Positions 1 to 6,921 of a stretch of DNA of 32,965 nt are shown in pieces. The translations under genes were made by a program, and so were the position numbers. Positions within the stretch are counted from its first letter, which is position 1; every line of letters begins with the position of its first letter. Location: the NCBI GenBank assembly GCA_023451825.1, contig JAEXYA010000019.1, positions 1 through 32,965 of the forward strand. The letters are read 5' to 3'. Under the pieces are notes generated by a model. That model worked only from the letters and a program-made list of their open reading frames with translations. It searched no databases and was not told the origin of the DNA. The DNA is from Pseudomonadota bacterium (lineage in GTDB: Bacteria; Pseudomonadota; Alphaproteobacteria; Rhizobiales; Xanthobacteraceae).

Positions 1-180
1 CCCCTCCCTCACGCGGCGTAGCCGCGCAGGGGGGAGGGCGGATCGAATGCGCAGCATTCGAGACGGGTGGGGTGTCTCCACACACTGCTAAGTCACGTGG
101 GGATAGACCCCACCCGAGCGGCCCAACAGGGTCGGCCACCCTCCCCAGTCGCTTCGCTCCGGGGAGGGACAAGCGGAGCG
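1..180. repeat. Cluster of intergenic palindromic repeats at the left edge
   Basis: No gene is supported here. The stretch is built of inverted repeats: CGGGTGGGGT at 64-73 pairs perfectly with ACCCCACCCG at 107-116; CCCTCCCC at 139-146 pairs with GGGGAGGG at 161-168; CGAATGC GCAGCATTCG near 45-61 forms a small hairpin; and GCGGC..GCCGC lies at 13-27. It abuts the stop codon of the minus-strand binding-protein gene, so one of these hairpins may also end that transcript, although there is no T-run. Repeats of this kind are common between genes in Bradyrhizobium-like genomes. Confidence 0.6.
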
Positions 181-1209
181 TTACTTCGTGAAGCCTGCCT
201 TGCGGATCAGGTCCACCGCCGCCTTCTGCGTGGTGGCGATCTGGTCGATCGGGCGATCGTCGATGGGGAAGCTGCCGATGCCTTGCACGATGGGCGCGCG
301 CGCGCCGGTCTTCGTCACCGGATATTCGAGTTCGGCTTCGGCAAACAGTTTTTGCGCTTCGTCGGTGACGAGAAAATCAACGAATTTCAGCGCGAGCGCC
401 TTATGCGGCGCATGTTTCGCGATGCCCACCGCCGTCACGTTCATATGCGTGCCGCGATTGCGGAAGGTGGTCGGCACCGGCTTCACCTTGTTGGCATCAT
501 CTTTCCAGTCAGCGCCCTCGCGGCCGTCGCGCAGTTGCGCCAGCGCCACGGTGTTGACCAGGCCGATTTCGCAGCGGCCTTGCGCGATGCGGCGGATGAC
601 GTCGTTGTCCTTGCCCTCGGGCAGGCCGGCGAGATTGGCTCTGAGGCCTTTCAGCCAGGCCTCGGTCGCCGGCGCGCCGTTGTGGAGCAGATAGGCCGCC
701 ACCAGCGCGACATTGTTCTGGTGCAGCACCGTACGCATGCACAGTTTGCCGCGCCATGCGGGCTTTGCGAGATCTTCGTAAGTGATCGATGATAGCGCGC
801 TCTCGTTGCGCGTGACCACCACGCGCGGGCGCATGGCGATGCCGACCCACATCCTGCCGCGGTCGCGCAGCTCGAACGGGATCGCTTTGTCCAGCGTGGC
901 GGATTTGATCGGCTGGGTGAGGGCGAGGCTCGCAAATTGCGAGGTCTTGTCGAGGCCGATGGTGAGCAGCACGTCGGCGGGCGACTTGCGGCCCTCGCTG
1001 ATGACGCGCTTCGACAGATTGTCGTCGATGAAAGTGGTGTTGACGGCGATGCCGGTCGCCTTGGTGAAGGCGTCGGTGACCGGCTTCAGCAATGATGCTT
1101 CGCGCGTCGTGTAGAGATTGAGTTCCTCGGCGGAGACCGCCGAGGAGAGGAGCGTTGCAGTGACGGCGAGCAGGAGCTTGGCGTTTCGAATCCAGTGTCT
1201 TGCCCGCAT
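181..1209 (-). CDS. Periplasmic binding protein of the ferric-iron (FutA/FbpA/AfuA) family, with the usual iron ligands missing
   Basis: A 342-residue extracytoplasmic solute-binding protein. The N-terminus is a clear Sec signal peptide (MRARHW, hydrophobic stretch, cleavage near AVSA-EE, residue 27). The fold signature is that of ferric-iron binding proteins: LNLYTTRE at 31-38, WRGKLCMR at 152-159, a VNT motif at 218-220, RGTHMNVTAVGIAKHA near 252-267, and SDEAQKLFAEA-like TDEAQKLFAEAELEYPV at 282-298. The iron ligands of the family are absent: the usual R-H-Y after the first strand is R-E-A (residues 37-39), and the N-T-Y-Y-Y motif is N-T-V-A-L (219-223). The ATG at 1209 is chosen because GGAG lies seven bases upstream; the open frame extends to 1266, but that part overlaps the receptor gene. 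It follows the TonB receptor by 10 bp, so the two are probably one operon. No permease or ATPase follows in the window. Family assignment is firm; iron as the ligand is doubtful. Confidence 0.85.
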   Translation of the reverse strand: MRARHWIRNAKLLLAVTATLLSSAVSAEELNLYTTREASLLKPVTDAFTKATGIAVNTTFIDDNLSKRVISEGRKSPADVLLTIGLDKTSQFASLALTQPIKSATLDKAIPFELRDRGRMWVGIAMRPRVVVTRNESALSSITYEDLAKPAWRGKLCMRTVLHQNNVALVAAYLLHNGAPATEAWLKGLRANLAGLPEGKDNDVIRRIAQGRCEIGLVNTVALAQLRDGREGADWKDDANKVKPVPTTFRNRGTHMNVTAVGIAKHAPHKALALKFVDFLVTDEAQKLFAEAELEYPVTKTGARAPIVQGIGSFPIDDRPIDQIATTQKAAVDLIRKAGFTK

Positions 1210-1219
1210 GATCACTCCA

Positions 1220-3547
1220 TTAGAATTTGACCGTCGCGGCCAGCGAGACGCGGCGGGCGTCGCCAATCGCCACGTTCAGGTTGTTCACTGCCGACGGGTA
1301 ATAGATGTTGTCGAACAGGTTCTTCACGTTGAACTGGTAAATGACCGGAAGGCCACCCTGGTTCACTTCATAGCTCGCAAATGTGTCGGCCACCACATAG
1401 GACGGCAGATAGAAGCTGTTATTGGCGTCGCCTGCACGATCGCTGACATAACGCGCGCCGCCGCCGATGCGCAGACGGCCCGGCAGCAGGGTGCCGAAGT
1501 CATACACCATGTAGAGCGAGGCGGTGTTCATGGCCACGTTCTGCAGTGACTTGCCGATCAGCGTCGGATCCTCGGTGACGCGGGCATCGGTATAGCCATA
1601 GCTGCCGATCATGCTGAGATTGTCGGTGAGGCGGCCGGTGACGTCGAGCTCGACGCCGCGCGAACGCACCTTGCCGGCGGTGCGGAATTCGGTGATCCCC
1701 GTCGATGCATTGAGCTGGGACACCAGCACGTTCTTCTTGTCGATGTCGTAGAAGGCCAGCGTGCCGGAAATGCGCTTGTTGATGTCGAAGCGGAAGCCGG
1801 TTTCCCACTGGATGCCTTCTTCCGGCGCGATGCTGGACGTGATCACCGTACCGCCGGTGAGCGGTGCGATGGTCGAGCTCGGCTTCAGGGATTCCGTGTA
1901 GCTCAGATACCAGGACAGTTGGTCGGTGAACTTGTAGATCACGCCGCCGAGCGGCAGCACCTTGTTGGCGGCGAGATCGGTGTTGGCGGTGAAGGGACGG
2001 CCGCGGCCGGCGAGCTGTTCATATTCCATCCAGCGCACGCCGCCGACCAGCAGCAGCTGGTTGGTGAGATAGAACGTGTCCTGCGCGAACAGGCCGCGCA
2101 TGCCGAGCAGGTCGGTCTGCGCGCTGTCGGAGGCGCTGGCGAGCGAGCTCGGCTGCACCGTTCCATAGATCGGATTGTACATGTTGAACCCGGTGACCGC
2201 GCCGCCGCGGATCAGGTATTCGCGATAGATGCTGCGATACTGGGCATCGCCGCCGAACAGGATCTCGTTGCGGAAGCCGCCGATCCAGACGTCGCCGCGC
2301 AGATAGGCGACGCCGGCGCTGGCATTGCTCAGCGAGCCCTTGGTGCCGTCATTCTGGCGCGTCACGGCGCCGGTGGTGGTGTTGAAGGCGGTGATGCGCA
2401 GCTGGTTCGCATCGAACTGTTCGGTGTTGTAGCTGTAGGCTGCGTACAGCTTCCAGTTCTCGTTGATGCGATGATCGACCGATGCCTGGATCAGGTGGGA
2501 CTTGCCCCACATGGCGTTGTAGGGCTCGTCGAGACGACGCTCACGCGGAATCGGCAGGGGAGTCGAGGTGCCGGCGACGAAGGACGTGCCGCGGTCGAAC
2601 GGATAGGAGAAGTCACGGTATTCGTAGTTCAGATGCACCGTGGTGTCCTCGCCATACCAGGACAGCGACGGTGCGATCAGCGTTTCCTTGCGGGTGCCGG
2701 AATTGCGCCAGTAAGTTTCATCCTGGCCATAGGCGATGAAGCGATAGGCCAGACCGTTGGTGCCGATCGGGCCGGTGACATCGACCGAGCCGTCGATGCC
2801 GTTCTTGTTGTTACCGAAGGTCGAGCCGAGCAGGGTCACCGAGCCGTGCTGGTACAGATCGGGGCGCTTGCTGATCGTGTTGACGATGCCGCCGGGATCG
2901 ATGATGCCGTAGAGCAGCGACGCCGGGCCCTTCAGCACCTCGACGCTTTCCACCGAGGCACCGAGCGCGCGGCCCTGCACCAGTGGCAGGCCATTGCGCA
3001 TCACCGAGCCGTCGCGATTGTCGCCGAAGCCGCGGCGGATGACCGCGTCCTGCGTACCTGCCAGAGTGTTGGTCTGGGTGATGCCGCTGATATTGGCGAG
3101 CGCATCATCGAGATTGCGCGGCAGCTGATCGCGGATCACCTGCTCGGGGACGACATTGACGGTTTGCGATGAATTTAGCTGCGGCTGGCCGGAGCGCAGC
3201 GTGGTCGCGCTCGGCATCGCGCGATAGCCGAGCACCTGCTCGTAGCGCGCGGCAGCGGCCGCGATGGCGCGCTCGGTGGCGGTGGGCGGCGCTGCCGGCG
3301 GGGTGACGTTGCGGCGCGCGGCGACGGCGCGGGAGCGCGTCGGCGTGGCGGTTGCGCGGGCCGGACGGCGCGCCGGTGTCGACGATTCGACCGTCACGGC
3401 CGGCAGCGAGGTCTGCGCCTGCGCATATGACGCGCAGGCGAGGAGATCGCCGAGCACAAAGGCTGCGCCGATCATCCAGCGCGCCTGCCGGGCGCCCGAT
3501 GCGTTGTTGCTGCTCCTCGAGGAGCCCATGGAGGTGTTGGTCGTCAC
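1220..3547 (-). CDS. TonB-dependent siderophore receptor
   Basis: A 775-residue outer-membrane receptor. It has an N-terminal signal sequence (residues 1 to about 45, ending SYAQAQ), a possible TonB box around LPAVTVES, an unusual Arg/Ala/Pro-rich linker (about 58-90), a plug domain (about 110-225; motifs VIRRGFGDNRDGSVMRNG and VEVLKGPASLLYG followed by PGGIVNTISKRP) and a 22-strand-type beta barrel to the C-terminal phenylalanine (AATVKF). The pattern is that of the FhuA/FoxA/FhuE siderophore-receptor family. The siderophore cannot be read from sequence. The start is a GTG at 3547 preceded by GGGCGGG; an ATG at 3529 (MGSSRSS) has no ribosome site. A terminator lies upstream, so it has its own promoter, probably in the AT-rich block near 3690-3720. 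It is followed by the binding-protein gene. Iron regulation is likely from the family, but I see no clear Fur, Irr or RirA box. Confidence 0.93.
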   Translation of the reverse strand: MTTNTSMGSSRSSNNASGARQARWMIGAAFVLGDLLACASYAQAQTSLPAVTVESSTPARRPARATATPTRSRAVAARRNVTPPAAPPTATERAIAAAAARYEQVLGYRAMPSATTLRSGQPQLNSSQTVNVVPEQVIRDQLPRNLDDALANISGITQTNTLAGTQDAVIRRGFGDNRDGSVMRNGLPLVQGRALGASVESVEVLKGPASLLYGIIDPGGIVNTISKRPDLYQHGSVTLLGSTFGNNKNGIDGSVDVTGPIGTNGLAYRFIAYGQDETYWRNSGTRKETLIAPSLSWYGEDTTVHLNYEYRDFSYPFDRGTSFVAGTSTPLPIPRERRLDEPYNAMWGKSHLIQASVDHRINENWKLYAAYSYNTEQFDANQLRITAFNTTTGAVTRQNDGTKGSLSNASAGVAYLRGDVWIGGFRNEILFGGDAQYRSIYREYLIRGGAVTGFNMYNPIYGTVQPSSLASASDSAQTDLLGMRGLFAQDTFYLTNQLLLVGGVRWMEYEQLAGRGRPFTANTDLAANKVLPLGGVIYKFTDQLSWYLSYTESLKPSSTIAPLTGGTVITSSIAPEEGIQWETGFRFDINKRISGTLAFYDIDKKNVLVSQLNASTGITEFRTAGKVRSRGVELDVTGRLTDNLSMIGSYGYTDARVTEDPTLIGKSLQNVAMNTASLYMVYDFGTLLPGRLRIGGGARYVSDRAGDANNSFYLPSYVVADTFASYEVNQGGLPVIYQFNVKNLFDNIYYPSAVNNLNVAIGDARRVSLAATVKF

Positions 3548-3687
3548 GATACCCGCCCACTTTCGAATTAAGGTCAGAAAGTGGCGCTCTATCAGCCGCG
3601 CATGCTGGACAACACTGCGGCGGAACTTGAATCGCTCTAACGAGGTAACATCGCGCGGATCAGGCCGGTAAAATCGGGTAGTACGGG

Positions 3688-3713
3688 CTTACTATCTTTA
3701 TAAAATAGCTATC
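3688..3713 (-). promoter_or_regulatory. AT-rich block, possible promoter/operator of the siderophore receptor gene
   Basis: In otherwise GC-rich DNA this 26-bp stretch is almost all A/T (on the minus strand GATAGCTATTTTATAAAG and then ATAGTAAG). It sits just after the T-run of the zeta-subunit terminator and about 140 bp before the receptor start. No well-spaced -35/-10 pair and no canonical iron box is visible, so the call rests only on composition and position. Confidence 0.3.
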
Positions 3714-3758
3714 AAAAATGCACGCAGCGCATGTTCCTGGTGTGGACAGCGCTGCGTG
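3714..3758 (-). terminator. Rho-independent terminator of the zeta-subunit gene
   Basis: On the minus strand CACGCAGCGC (3758-3749) and GCGCTGCGTG (3730-3721) form a perfect 10-bp GC-rich stem with an 18-base loop, followed by CATTTTTG, a run of five T. It starts 31 bp after the stop of the zeta-subunit gene and separates it from the receptor gene on the same strand. The loop is rather long, which is the only weakness. Confidence 0.7.
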
Positions 3759-3789
3759 GTTGCTGATGGATGCGGGTTGATTCCCCGGC

Positions 3790-4113
3790 TCAGGTGCCGG
3801 CCTTGACCTGGGCGACGGCTTCGACGATCAGCGCGTCCATCTTGGTGCGCAGCTCGGCTTCGGTGACCGCAACGTTTCCGGCGGTGAGGTCGCCCAGCAC
3901 CTTGCGCAGCACGTCGTCATCGCCGGCTTCCTCGAAATCCGCGGCAACCACGTCCTTGGCATAGGCGTCGGCATCCGGGCCGGTCTTGCCAAGCTTTTCC
4001 GCGGCCCAGAGGCCGAGCAGCTTGTTGCGGCGGTTCATCGCCTTGAACTTCTGCTCTTCGTCGAGCGCGAATTTGCGTTCAAAATCCTGTCCGCGCTTGT
4101 CCATCGATGACAT
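3790..4113 (-). CDS. F1-ATPase inhibitor subunit zeta (DUF1476)
   Basis: A 107-residue soluble, mostly helical, highly charged protein. It opens MSSMDKRGQDFERKFALDEE, followed by QKFKAMNRRNKLLGLWAAEKLG, the hallmark of the DUF1476 family. That family includes the zeta subunit of Paracoccus denitrificans, which blocks ATP hydrolysis by F1FO-ATP synthase in alphaproteobacteria through its N-terminal segment. Length fits the family (about 104-108). The ATG at 4113 is chosen because AAGGAA lies six bases upstream; an open frame runs on to 4224 but has no homologous look. It is divergent from purC and ends at a terminator. Whether it acts as an inhibitor in this organism is inferred from the family; in some alphaproteobacteria the inhibition is weak. 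Confidence 0.9.
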   Translation of the reverse strand: MSSMDKRGQDFERKFALDEEQKFKAMNRRNKLLGLWAAEKLGKTGPDADAYAKDVVAADFEEAGDDDVLRKVLGDLTAGNVAVTEAELRTKMDALIVEAVAQVKAGT

Positions 4114-4494
4114 CTTGGGTTCCTTGGGTTGGCGGGTGGTCAGGCCGGCGTTGAAATTACCGGTTGGGGGCTTACCTAAGTGCGCGTAGCCAAACGAACA
4201 ATCGGCCGCATGGTCGCAGGTCATTGCGGGAACATGGCTTTTGTGTAACCGGGTAAAACCTGCCCCGAACCGGCCGGATCGATTGTGTCGGCGGGGGGGA
4301 TCGGGTAGGTTGCGGCAAGGCTTGGTTCTCGTTCTGTTTCGTGCGGTTTCCTGGACATAGTTCTGTATTCAGAATCTGTGACAGAAAAAGTGCTCAGACC
4401 GCTTCCCGGCCTTCACGGCAGCTCCGTCGTGGGTCTATCCCGTAACCCGGAGCAACCAAATTCCATGGATTTCAACAACACACGGTACATCCCC
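4114..4494. other. Divergent intergenic region between the zeta-subunit gene and purC
   Basis: 381 bp without a supported gene. It must hold the promoters of both flanking genes, but I see no convincing -35/-10 pair on either strand and no riboswitch-like fold. Two weak alternative purC starts lie here: a GTG at 4378 and an ATG at 4465 (GGAG 13 bases upstream), both in frame. It has no recognisable PurR-type operator and no repeat of the families seen elsewhere. Confidence 0.5.
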
Positions 4495-5262
4495 ATGAGC
4501 CGTCGACGTCGCATTTATGAAGGCAAGGCCAAGGTTCTGTATGAAGGCCCCGAGCCCGGCACTTTGATCCAGCACTTCAAGGACGACGCGACTGCGTTCA
4601 ATGCGAAGAAGCATTCCGTGATCGAGGGCAAGGGTGTCCTCAACAACCGCATCTCGGAATACCTGTTCCAGCACCTGAACGATATCGGCGTGCCCACGCA
4701 TTTCATCCGCCGGCTCAACATGCGCGAGCAGTTGATCCGCGAGGTCGAGATCGTGCCGCTCGAAGTGGTGGTGCGCAATGTCGCCGCCGGCTCGCTGTCG
4801 CAGCGCCTCGGCATCGAGGAGGGCACCCAGCTGCCGCGCTCGATCATCGAATTCTACTACAAGAACGACCAGCTCAACGATCCGATGGTGTCCGAGGAGC
4901 ACATCACCGCGTTCGGCTGGGCGACCCCGCAGGAGATCGACGACATCATGGCGCTGGCCATCCGCGTCAACGACTTCCTGACCGGTCTCTTCCTGGGCAT
5001 CGGCATCCGTCTGGTCGATTTCAAGATGGAATGCGGCCGCCTGTTCGAGAACGACATGATGCGCATCATCGTCGCCGACGAGATCTCGCCGGATTCGTGC
5101 CGGCTGTGGGATATCAAGTCGAACGAGAAGCTGGACAAGGATCGTTTTCGCCGCGATCTCGGCGGCGTGCTGGAGGCCTATACCGAGGTTGCAAAACGTC
5201 TCGGCATTCTGGCAGAGAACGAACGCCCGATGGGCACCGGTCCGGTATTGGTGAAGAGCTGA
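4495..5262 (+). CDS. purC: Phosphoribosylaminoimidazole-succinocarboxamide synthase (SAICAR synthetase)
   Basis: A 255-residue cytoplasmic enzyme that joins CAIR and aspartate with ATP to make SAICAR in de novo purine synthesis. It shows the N-terminal ATP-grasp-like motif IYEGKAKVLYEG (7-18), the CAIR-site motif VPLEVVVRNVAAGSL (SAICAR signature 1) and LVDFKMECGR (signature 2), then ADEISPDSCRLWD. Length matches the usual bacterial form. The ATG at 4495 (MSRRRRIYEGKAK) is chosen because the orthologues I know start there; it has a poor ribosome site, and an ATG at 4465 adding ten residues is possible. Its stop codon TGA overlaps the ribosome site of purS nine bases ahead, so the two are cotranscribed. 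Confidence 0.95.
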   Translation: MSRRRRIYEGKAKVLYEGPEPGTLIQHFKDDATAFNAKKHSVIEGKGVLNNRISEYLFQHLNDIGVPTHFIRRLNMREQLIREVEIVPLEVVVRNVAAGSLSQRLGIEEGTQLPRSIIEFYYKNDQLNDPMVSEEHITAFGWATPQEIDDIMALAIRVNDFLTGLFLGIGIRLVDFKMECGRLFENDMMRIIVADEISPDSCRLWDIKSNEKLDKDRFRRDLGGVLEAYTEVAKRLGILAENERPMGTGPVLVKS

Positions 5263-5271
5263 GGATATAAA

Positions 5272-5517
5272 GTGAAAGCCCGCGTCACAGTCACATTGAA
5301 GAACGGCATCCTCGATCCGCAGGGCAAGGCGATCGAGGGCGCATTGAAGTCGCTCGGCGTCGATGGCATCGCCTCGGTCCGCCAGGGCAAGGTGTTCGAC
5401 ATCGAACTCGCCGCGGGCGCCGATCAGGCGAAGGCCGAAGCCGCGCTGAAGGCGGCAGCGGACAAGCTGCTCGCGAATACCGTGATCGAAAATTATAAGG
5501 TTGAGGTGCAGGGGTAA
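5272..5517 (+). CDS. purS: Phosphoribosylformylglycinamidine synthase subunit PurS
   Basis: An 81-residue protein (KARVTVTLKNGILDPQGKAIEGALKSLG-type start) of the PurS family. PurS dimers link the glutaminase PurQ to the small synthetase PurL in the three-part FGAM synthase of Bacillus and alphaproteobacteria. The conserved features V-T-L-K-x-G-I-L-D-P-Q-G-x-A and the final NYKVEV are present. The start is GTG at 5272, with GAGGAT directly over the purC stop as ribosome site. It lies nine bases after purC, so translation is probably coupled. The partner genes are not adjacent: purQ starts 1.4 kb and purL 11.7 kb downstream. Confidence 0.95.
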   Translation: MKARVTVTLKNGILDPQGKAIEGALKSLGVDGIASVRQGKVFDIELAAGADQAKAEAALKAAADKLLANTVIENYKVEVQG

Positions 5518-5553
5518 GGCGAGGTTCAGCTCAGGGGCTTGGGAGATCGTGTC

Positions 5554-5793
5554 ATGGCTGAGATCAGTGCTGATTTGGTCTACGAAGTTTTGAAAGCGGT
5601 GCAGAACGACATTGCGCAGATCAAAGGCGAAGTTCGCGACGTCAAACTTGAGCTAAACGCTGTTCGTGGTCACCTGATTTCGATCCAGCAGGACGTGCAC
5701 AATATCTACGGTGTGCTCGGCCGCCATGATCTTCACCTCGAACGCATCGAGCGTCGCCTCGAACTGGGCGATGCGCCGACCCTTACGGCGTGA
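5554..5793 (+). CDS. Small coiled-coil protein, function unknown
   Basis: A 79-residue protein starting MAEISADLVYEVLKAVQNDI. It has no membrane segment and no signal peptide. Nearly its whole length is a heptad-like amphipathic helix (VYEVLKAVQNDIAQIKGEV, VKLELNAVRGHLISIQQDV, LHLERIERRLEL), so it is probably an oligomeric coiled coil. Short proteins of the form (I/V)YEVLK..IQ...IRRLE are widespread unnamed proteins in alphaproteobacteria. The ATG at 5554 is preferred over a TTG at 5539 because GGGAG lies at 5541-5545. The stop codon overlaps the next start in TGATG, so the two are translated together, and the neighbour is a diverged paralogue with the same C-terminal RIERRLE motif. It follows purS by 36 bp and may share the purCS transcript. 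Confidence 0.75.
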   Translation: MAEISADLVYEVLKAVQNDIAQIKGEVRDVKLELNAVRGHLISIQQDVHNIYGVLGRHDLHLERIERRLELGDAPTLTA

Positions 5794-6002
5794 TGGCGGT
5801 GAACGAGGTTTCTGATCAGCAGTTCTTCGATCTGTTGTGCGAGGTCATTGATGGGATGGATCGCCTTGATGCCAAATGCGACGAGAGCATTGGTCACGTG
5901 CTTTCGCTCAAGTATCAGGTCGCGGGACTTCACCATGATCTTATGGGCATCCACTCCGATCTCAGCGGCATCCACGCGACGTTGATCCGACATGAACGTT
6001 GA
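5793..6002 (+). CDS. Small coiled-coil protein, C-terminus lost through a 17-bp tandem duplication
   Basis: A 69-residue protein (MAVNEVSDQQFFDLLCEVID...IHATLIRHER) in the style of the gene before it, with repeated G-[IL]-H-x-D-L units (AGLHHDLMGIHSDLSGIH). The ATG at 5793 overlaps the upstream stop (TGATG). The frame ends in R-stop within the second copy of a perfect 17-bp direct duplication (5981-5997 and 5998-6014). If one copy is removed, the frame continues as HEQWLDRIERRLE and stops at 6047-6049, which matches the end of the upstream paralogue (HDLHLERIERRLEL). So eleven residues of an ancestral tail have been replaced by one. Whether the shortened protein still works is unknown. Confidence 0.65.
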   Translation: MAVNEVSDQQFFDLLCEVIDGMDRLDAKCDESIGHVLSLKYQVAGLHHDLMGIHSDLSGIHATLIRHER

Positions 6003-6014
6003 TCCGACATGAAC
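5981..6014 (+). repeat. Perfect 17-bp tandem duplication
   Basis: GTTGATCCGACATGAAC occurs twice back to back (5981-5997, 5998-6014) without any mismatch. As 17 is not a multiple of three, it shifts the frame of the coiled-coil gene. The lack of divergence points to a young slippage event or a sequencing/assembly error. Confidence 0.95.
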
Positions 6015-6072
6015 AGTGGCTGGATCGTATCGAGCGCCGTCTTGAGTAAACTGGCCGCGATCGCACGCATTC

Positions 6073-6402
6073 CTAAGCGATCGCCTGCAAGCCCTTTGCC
6101 CTGACCAGATTCAGCAGCTTCAGCGATGGCCCGTTCGGCTTCTTCTCGCCACGCTCCCACTTGCTGACGGCATCGCGGCGGACATTGAGATATTGCGCGA
6201 AAACCGGCTGCGACACCTGCTCGCGTTGGCGGAGCGCCTTGATCTCCTCGGGGGCCATGGGCTCTACGGGCGTGAGGCATAGCGCATCGAATTCACGCAT
6301 CGTGGCCTTATCGATGGCGCCGGCGCGGTGCAGTCCGGCGGCAGTCTTGTGAACCGATGCAAGGATACCGCTGTCGTCCGAAGTCTTCGTCGTCCTAGCC
6401 AT
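6073..6402 (-). CDS. HigA-type antitoxin, XRE-family helix-turn-helix protein
   Basis: A 109-residue protein with a C-terminal helix-turn-helix of the XRE/YiaG type (residues about 52-105: PEEIKALRQREQVSQPVFAQ, then YLNVRRDAVSKWERGEKKPNG and LKLLNLV). The N-terminal half is a toxin-binding segment without a known motif. In toxin-antitoxin pairs of this type (COG2944 partner of COG4737) the antitoxin neutralises the toxin and represses the operon. The gene lies second, overlapping the toxin by 8 bp (6395-6402), the toxin-first order seen in higBA loci. The likely operator is the palindrome at 6778-6802. A regulator with no toxin role is unlikely given this arrangement. Confidence 0.88.
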   Translation of the reverse strand: MARTTKTSDDSGILASVHKTAAGLHRAGAIDKATMREFDALCLTPVEPMAPEEIKALRQREQVSQPVFAQYLNVRRDAVSKWERGEKKPNGPSLKLLNLVRAKGLQAIA

Positions 6403-6766
6403 CGCTCACCTCGATCAGTTCACCTGCGGCGGTTGCATAGCCGAGCGCTGCGGCATCCAGCCCAAGCAGCGTCGTCGCCAGTTTCTTCAGCGCCTTCAAT
6501 TCGGCTGCGCTCACATTGGCTTTTGCGTTCTTGGCAAAGCCGTGAACGACAAAACTGTGCCGGCCGGTCTTGAAAACGATGATGGTGCGGAAACCGCCGG
6601 ATTTGCCGCCACCTTCACGCGCAATACGCTGTTTGAAGACGCCGCCGCCGAGGTCGGCGTCCCATTGTCCATGCCCGATCGCGCGCGCTGCCTCCGCCAC
6701 GGCTCGATCAGGCAGCCCGGCCTTGCGAGCAAAGCGAGCGAATTCCTTGGTCTTGAAAACGCCCAT
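6395..6766 (-). CDS. RelE/HigB-type toxin of a type II toxin-antitoxin system
   Basis: A 123-residue protein beginning MGVFKTKEFARFARKAGLPD, with conserved core segments GVFKQRIAREGGGKSGGFRTIIVFKTG and FVVHGFAKNAKANVS followed by LKKLA. These are the features of the RelE-like PF06296/COG4737 family, predicted ribosome-dependent mRNA interferases. The start is ATG at 6766 with GAGGA four to six bases away. It is the first gene of a two-gene operon and overlaps the antitoxin by 8 bp. The C-terminal 25 residues (LDAAALGYATAAGELIEVSDG) extend beyond the RelE core. It is on the minus strand between plus-strand purine genes, which suggests an insertion into the purine cluster. Confidence 0.88.
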   Translation of the reverse strand: MGVFKTKEFARFARKAGLPDRAVAEAARAIGHGQWDADLGGGVFKQRIAREGGGKSGGFRTIIVFKTGRHSFVVHGFAKNAKANVSAAELKALKKLATTLLGLDAAALGYATAAGELIEVSDG

Positions 6767-6777
6767 GCCGCTTCCTC

Positions 6778-6806
6778 AAATATAGCTCTAAGAGCTATAT
6801 TTTCAA
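6778..6806 (-). promoter_or_regulatory. Toxin-antitoxin promoter with overlapping 25-bp palindromic operator
   Basis: Positions 6778-6802 form a perfect inverted repeat: arms of 12 bp (AAATATAGCTCT and AGAGCTATATTT) about a single central base. On the minus strand a -35-like TTGAAA (6806-6801) and a -10-like TATATT (6784-6779) are 16 bp apart, so the palindrome covers the spacer and the -10 box. That is the classic layout for antitoxin autorepression. The predicted transcript start (about 6772) falls inside the ribosome site of the toxin, so the mRNA would have almost no leader, or the real start lies elsewhere. Confidence 0.75.
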
Positions 6807-6921
6807 GTGCCGGTATTGGTTGTGCCCACAGCGAGGCTAGCACTGGAAAAGGCTGGCCCGAATGGGTAAGTCAGGGACTGACTGACCGCGCGGCCGTCCG
6901 CGCTTTCGATTGGAACACCCG

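Noticed and set aside
1919..3172. A 417-codon plus-strand open frame opposite the siderophore receptor gene
   Set aside because: It is antisense to a well-supported gene. Long frames opposite real genes are usual in GC-rich DNA, and the translation is Ala/Arg/Asp-rich without motifs.
3688..3713. A Fur, Irr or RirA box ahead of the siderophore receptor gene
   Set aside because: The AT-rich block does not fit the known box patterns (no TTTAGAA..TTCTAAA, no TGA-N9-TCA); only a general promoter role is kept.
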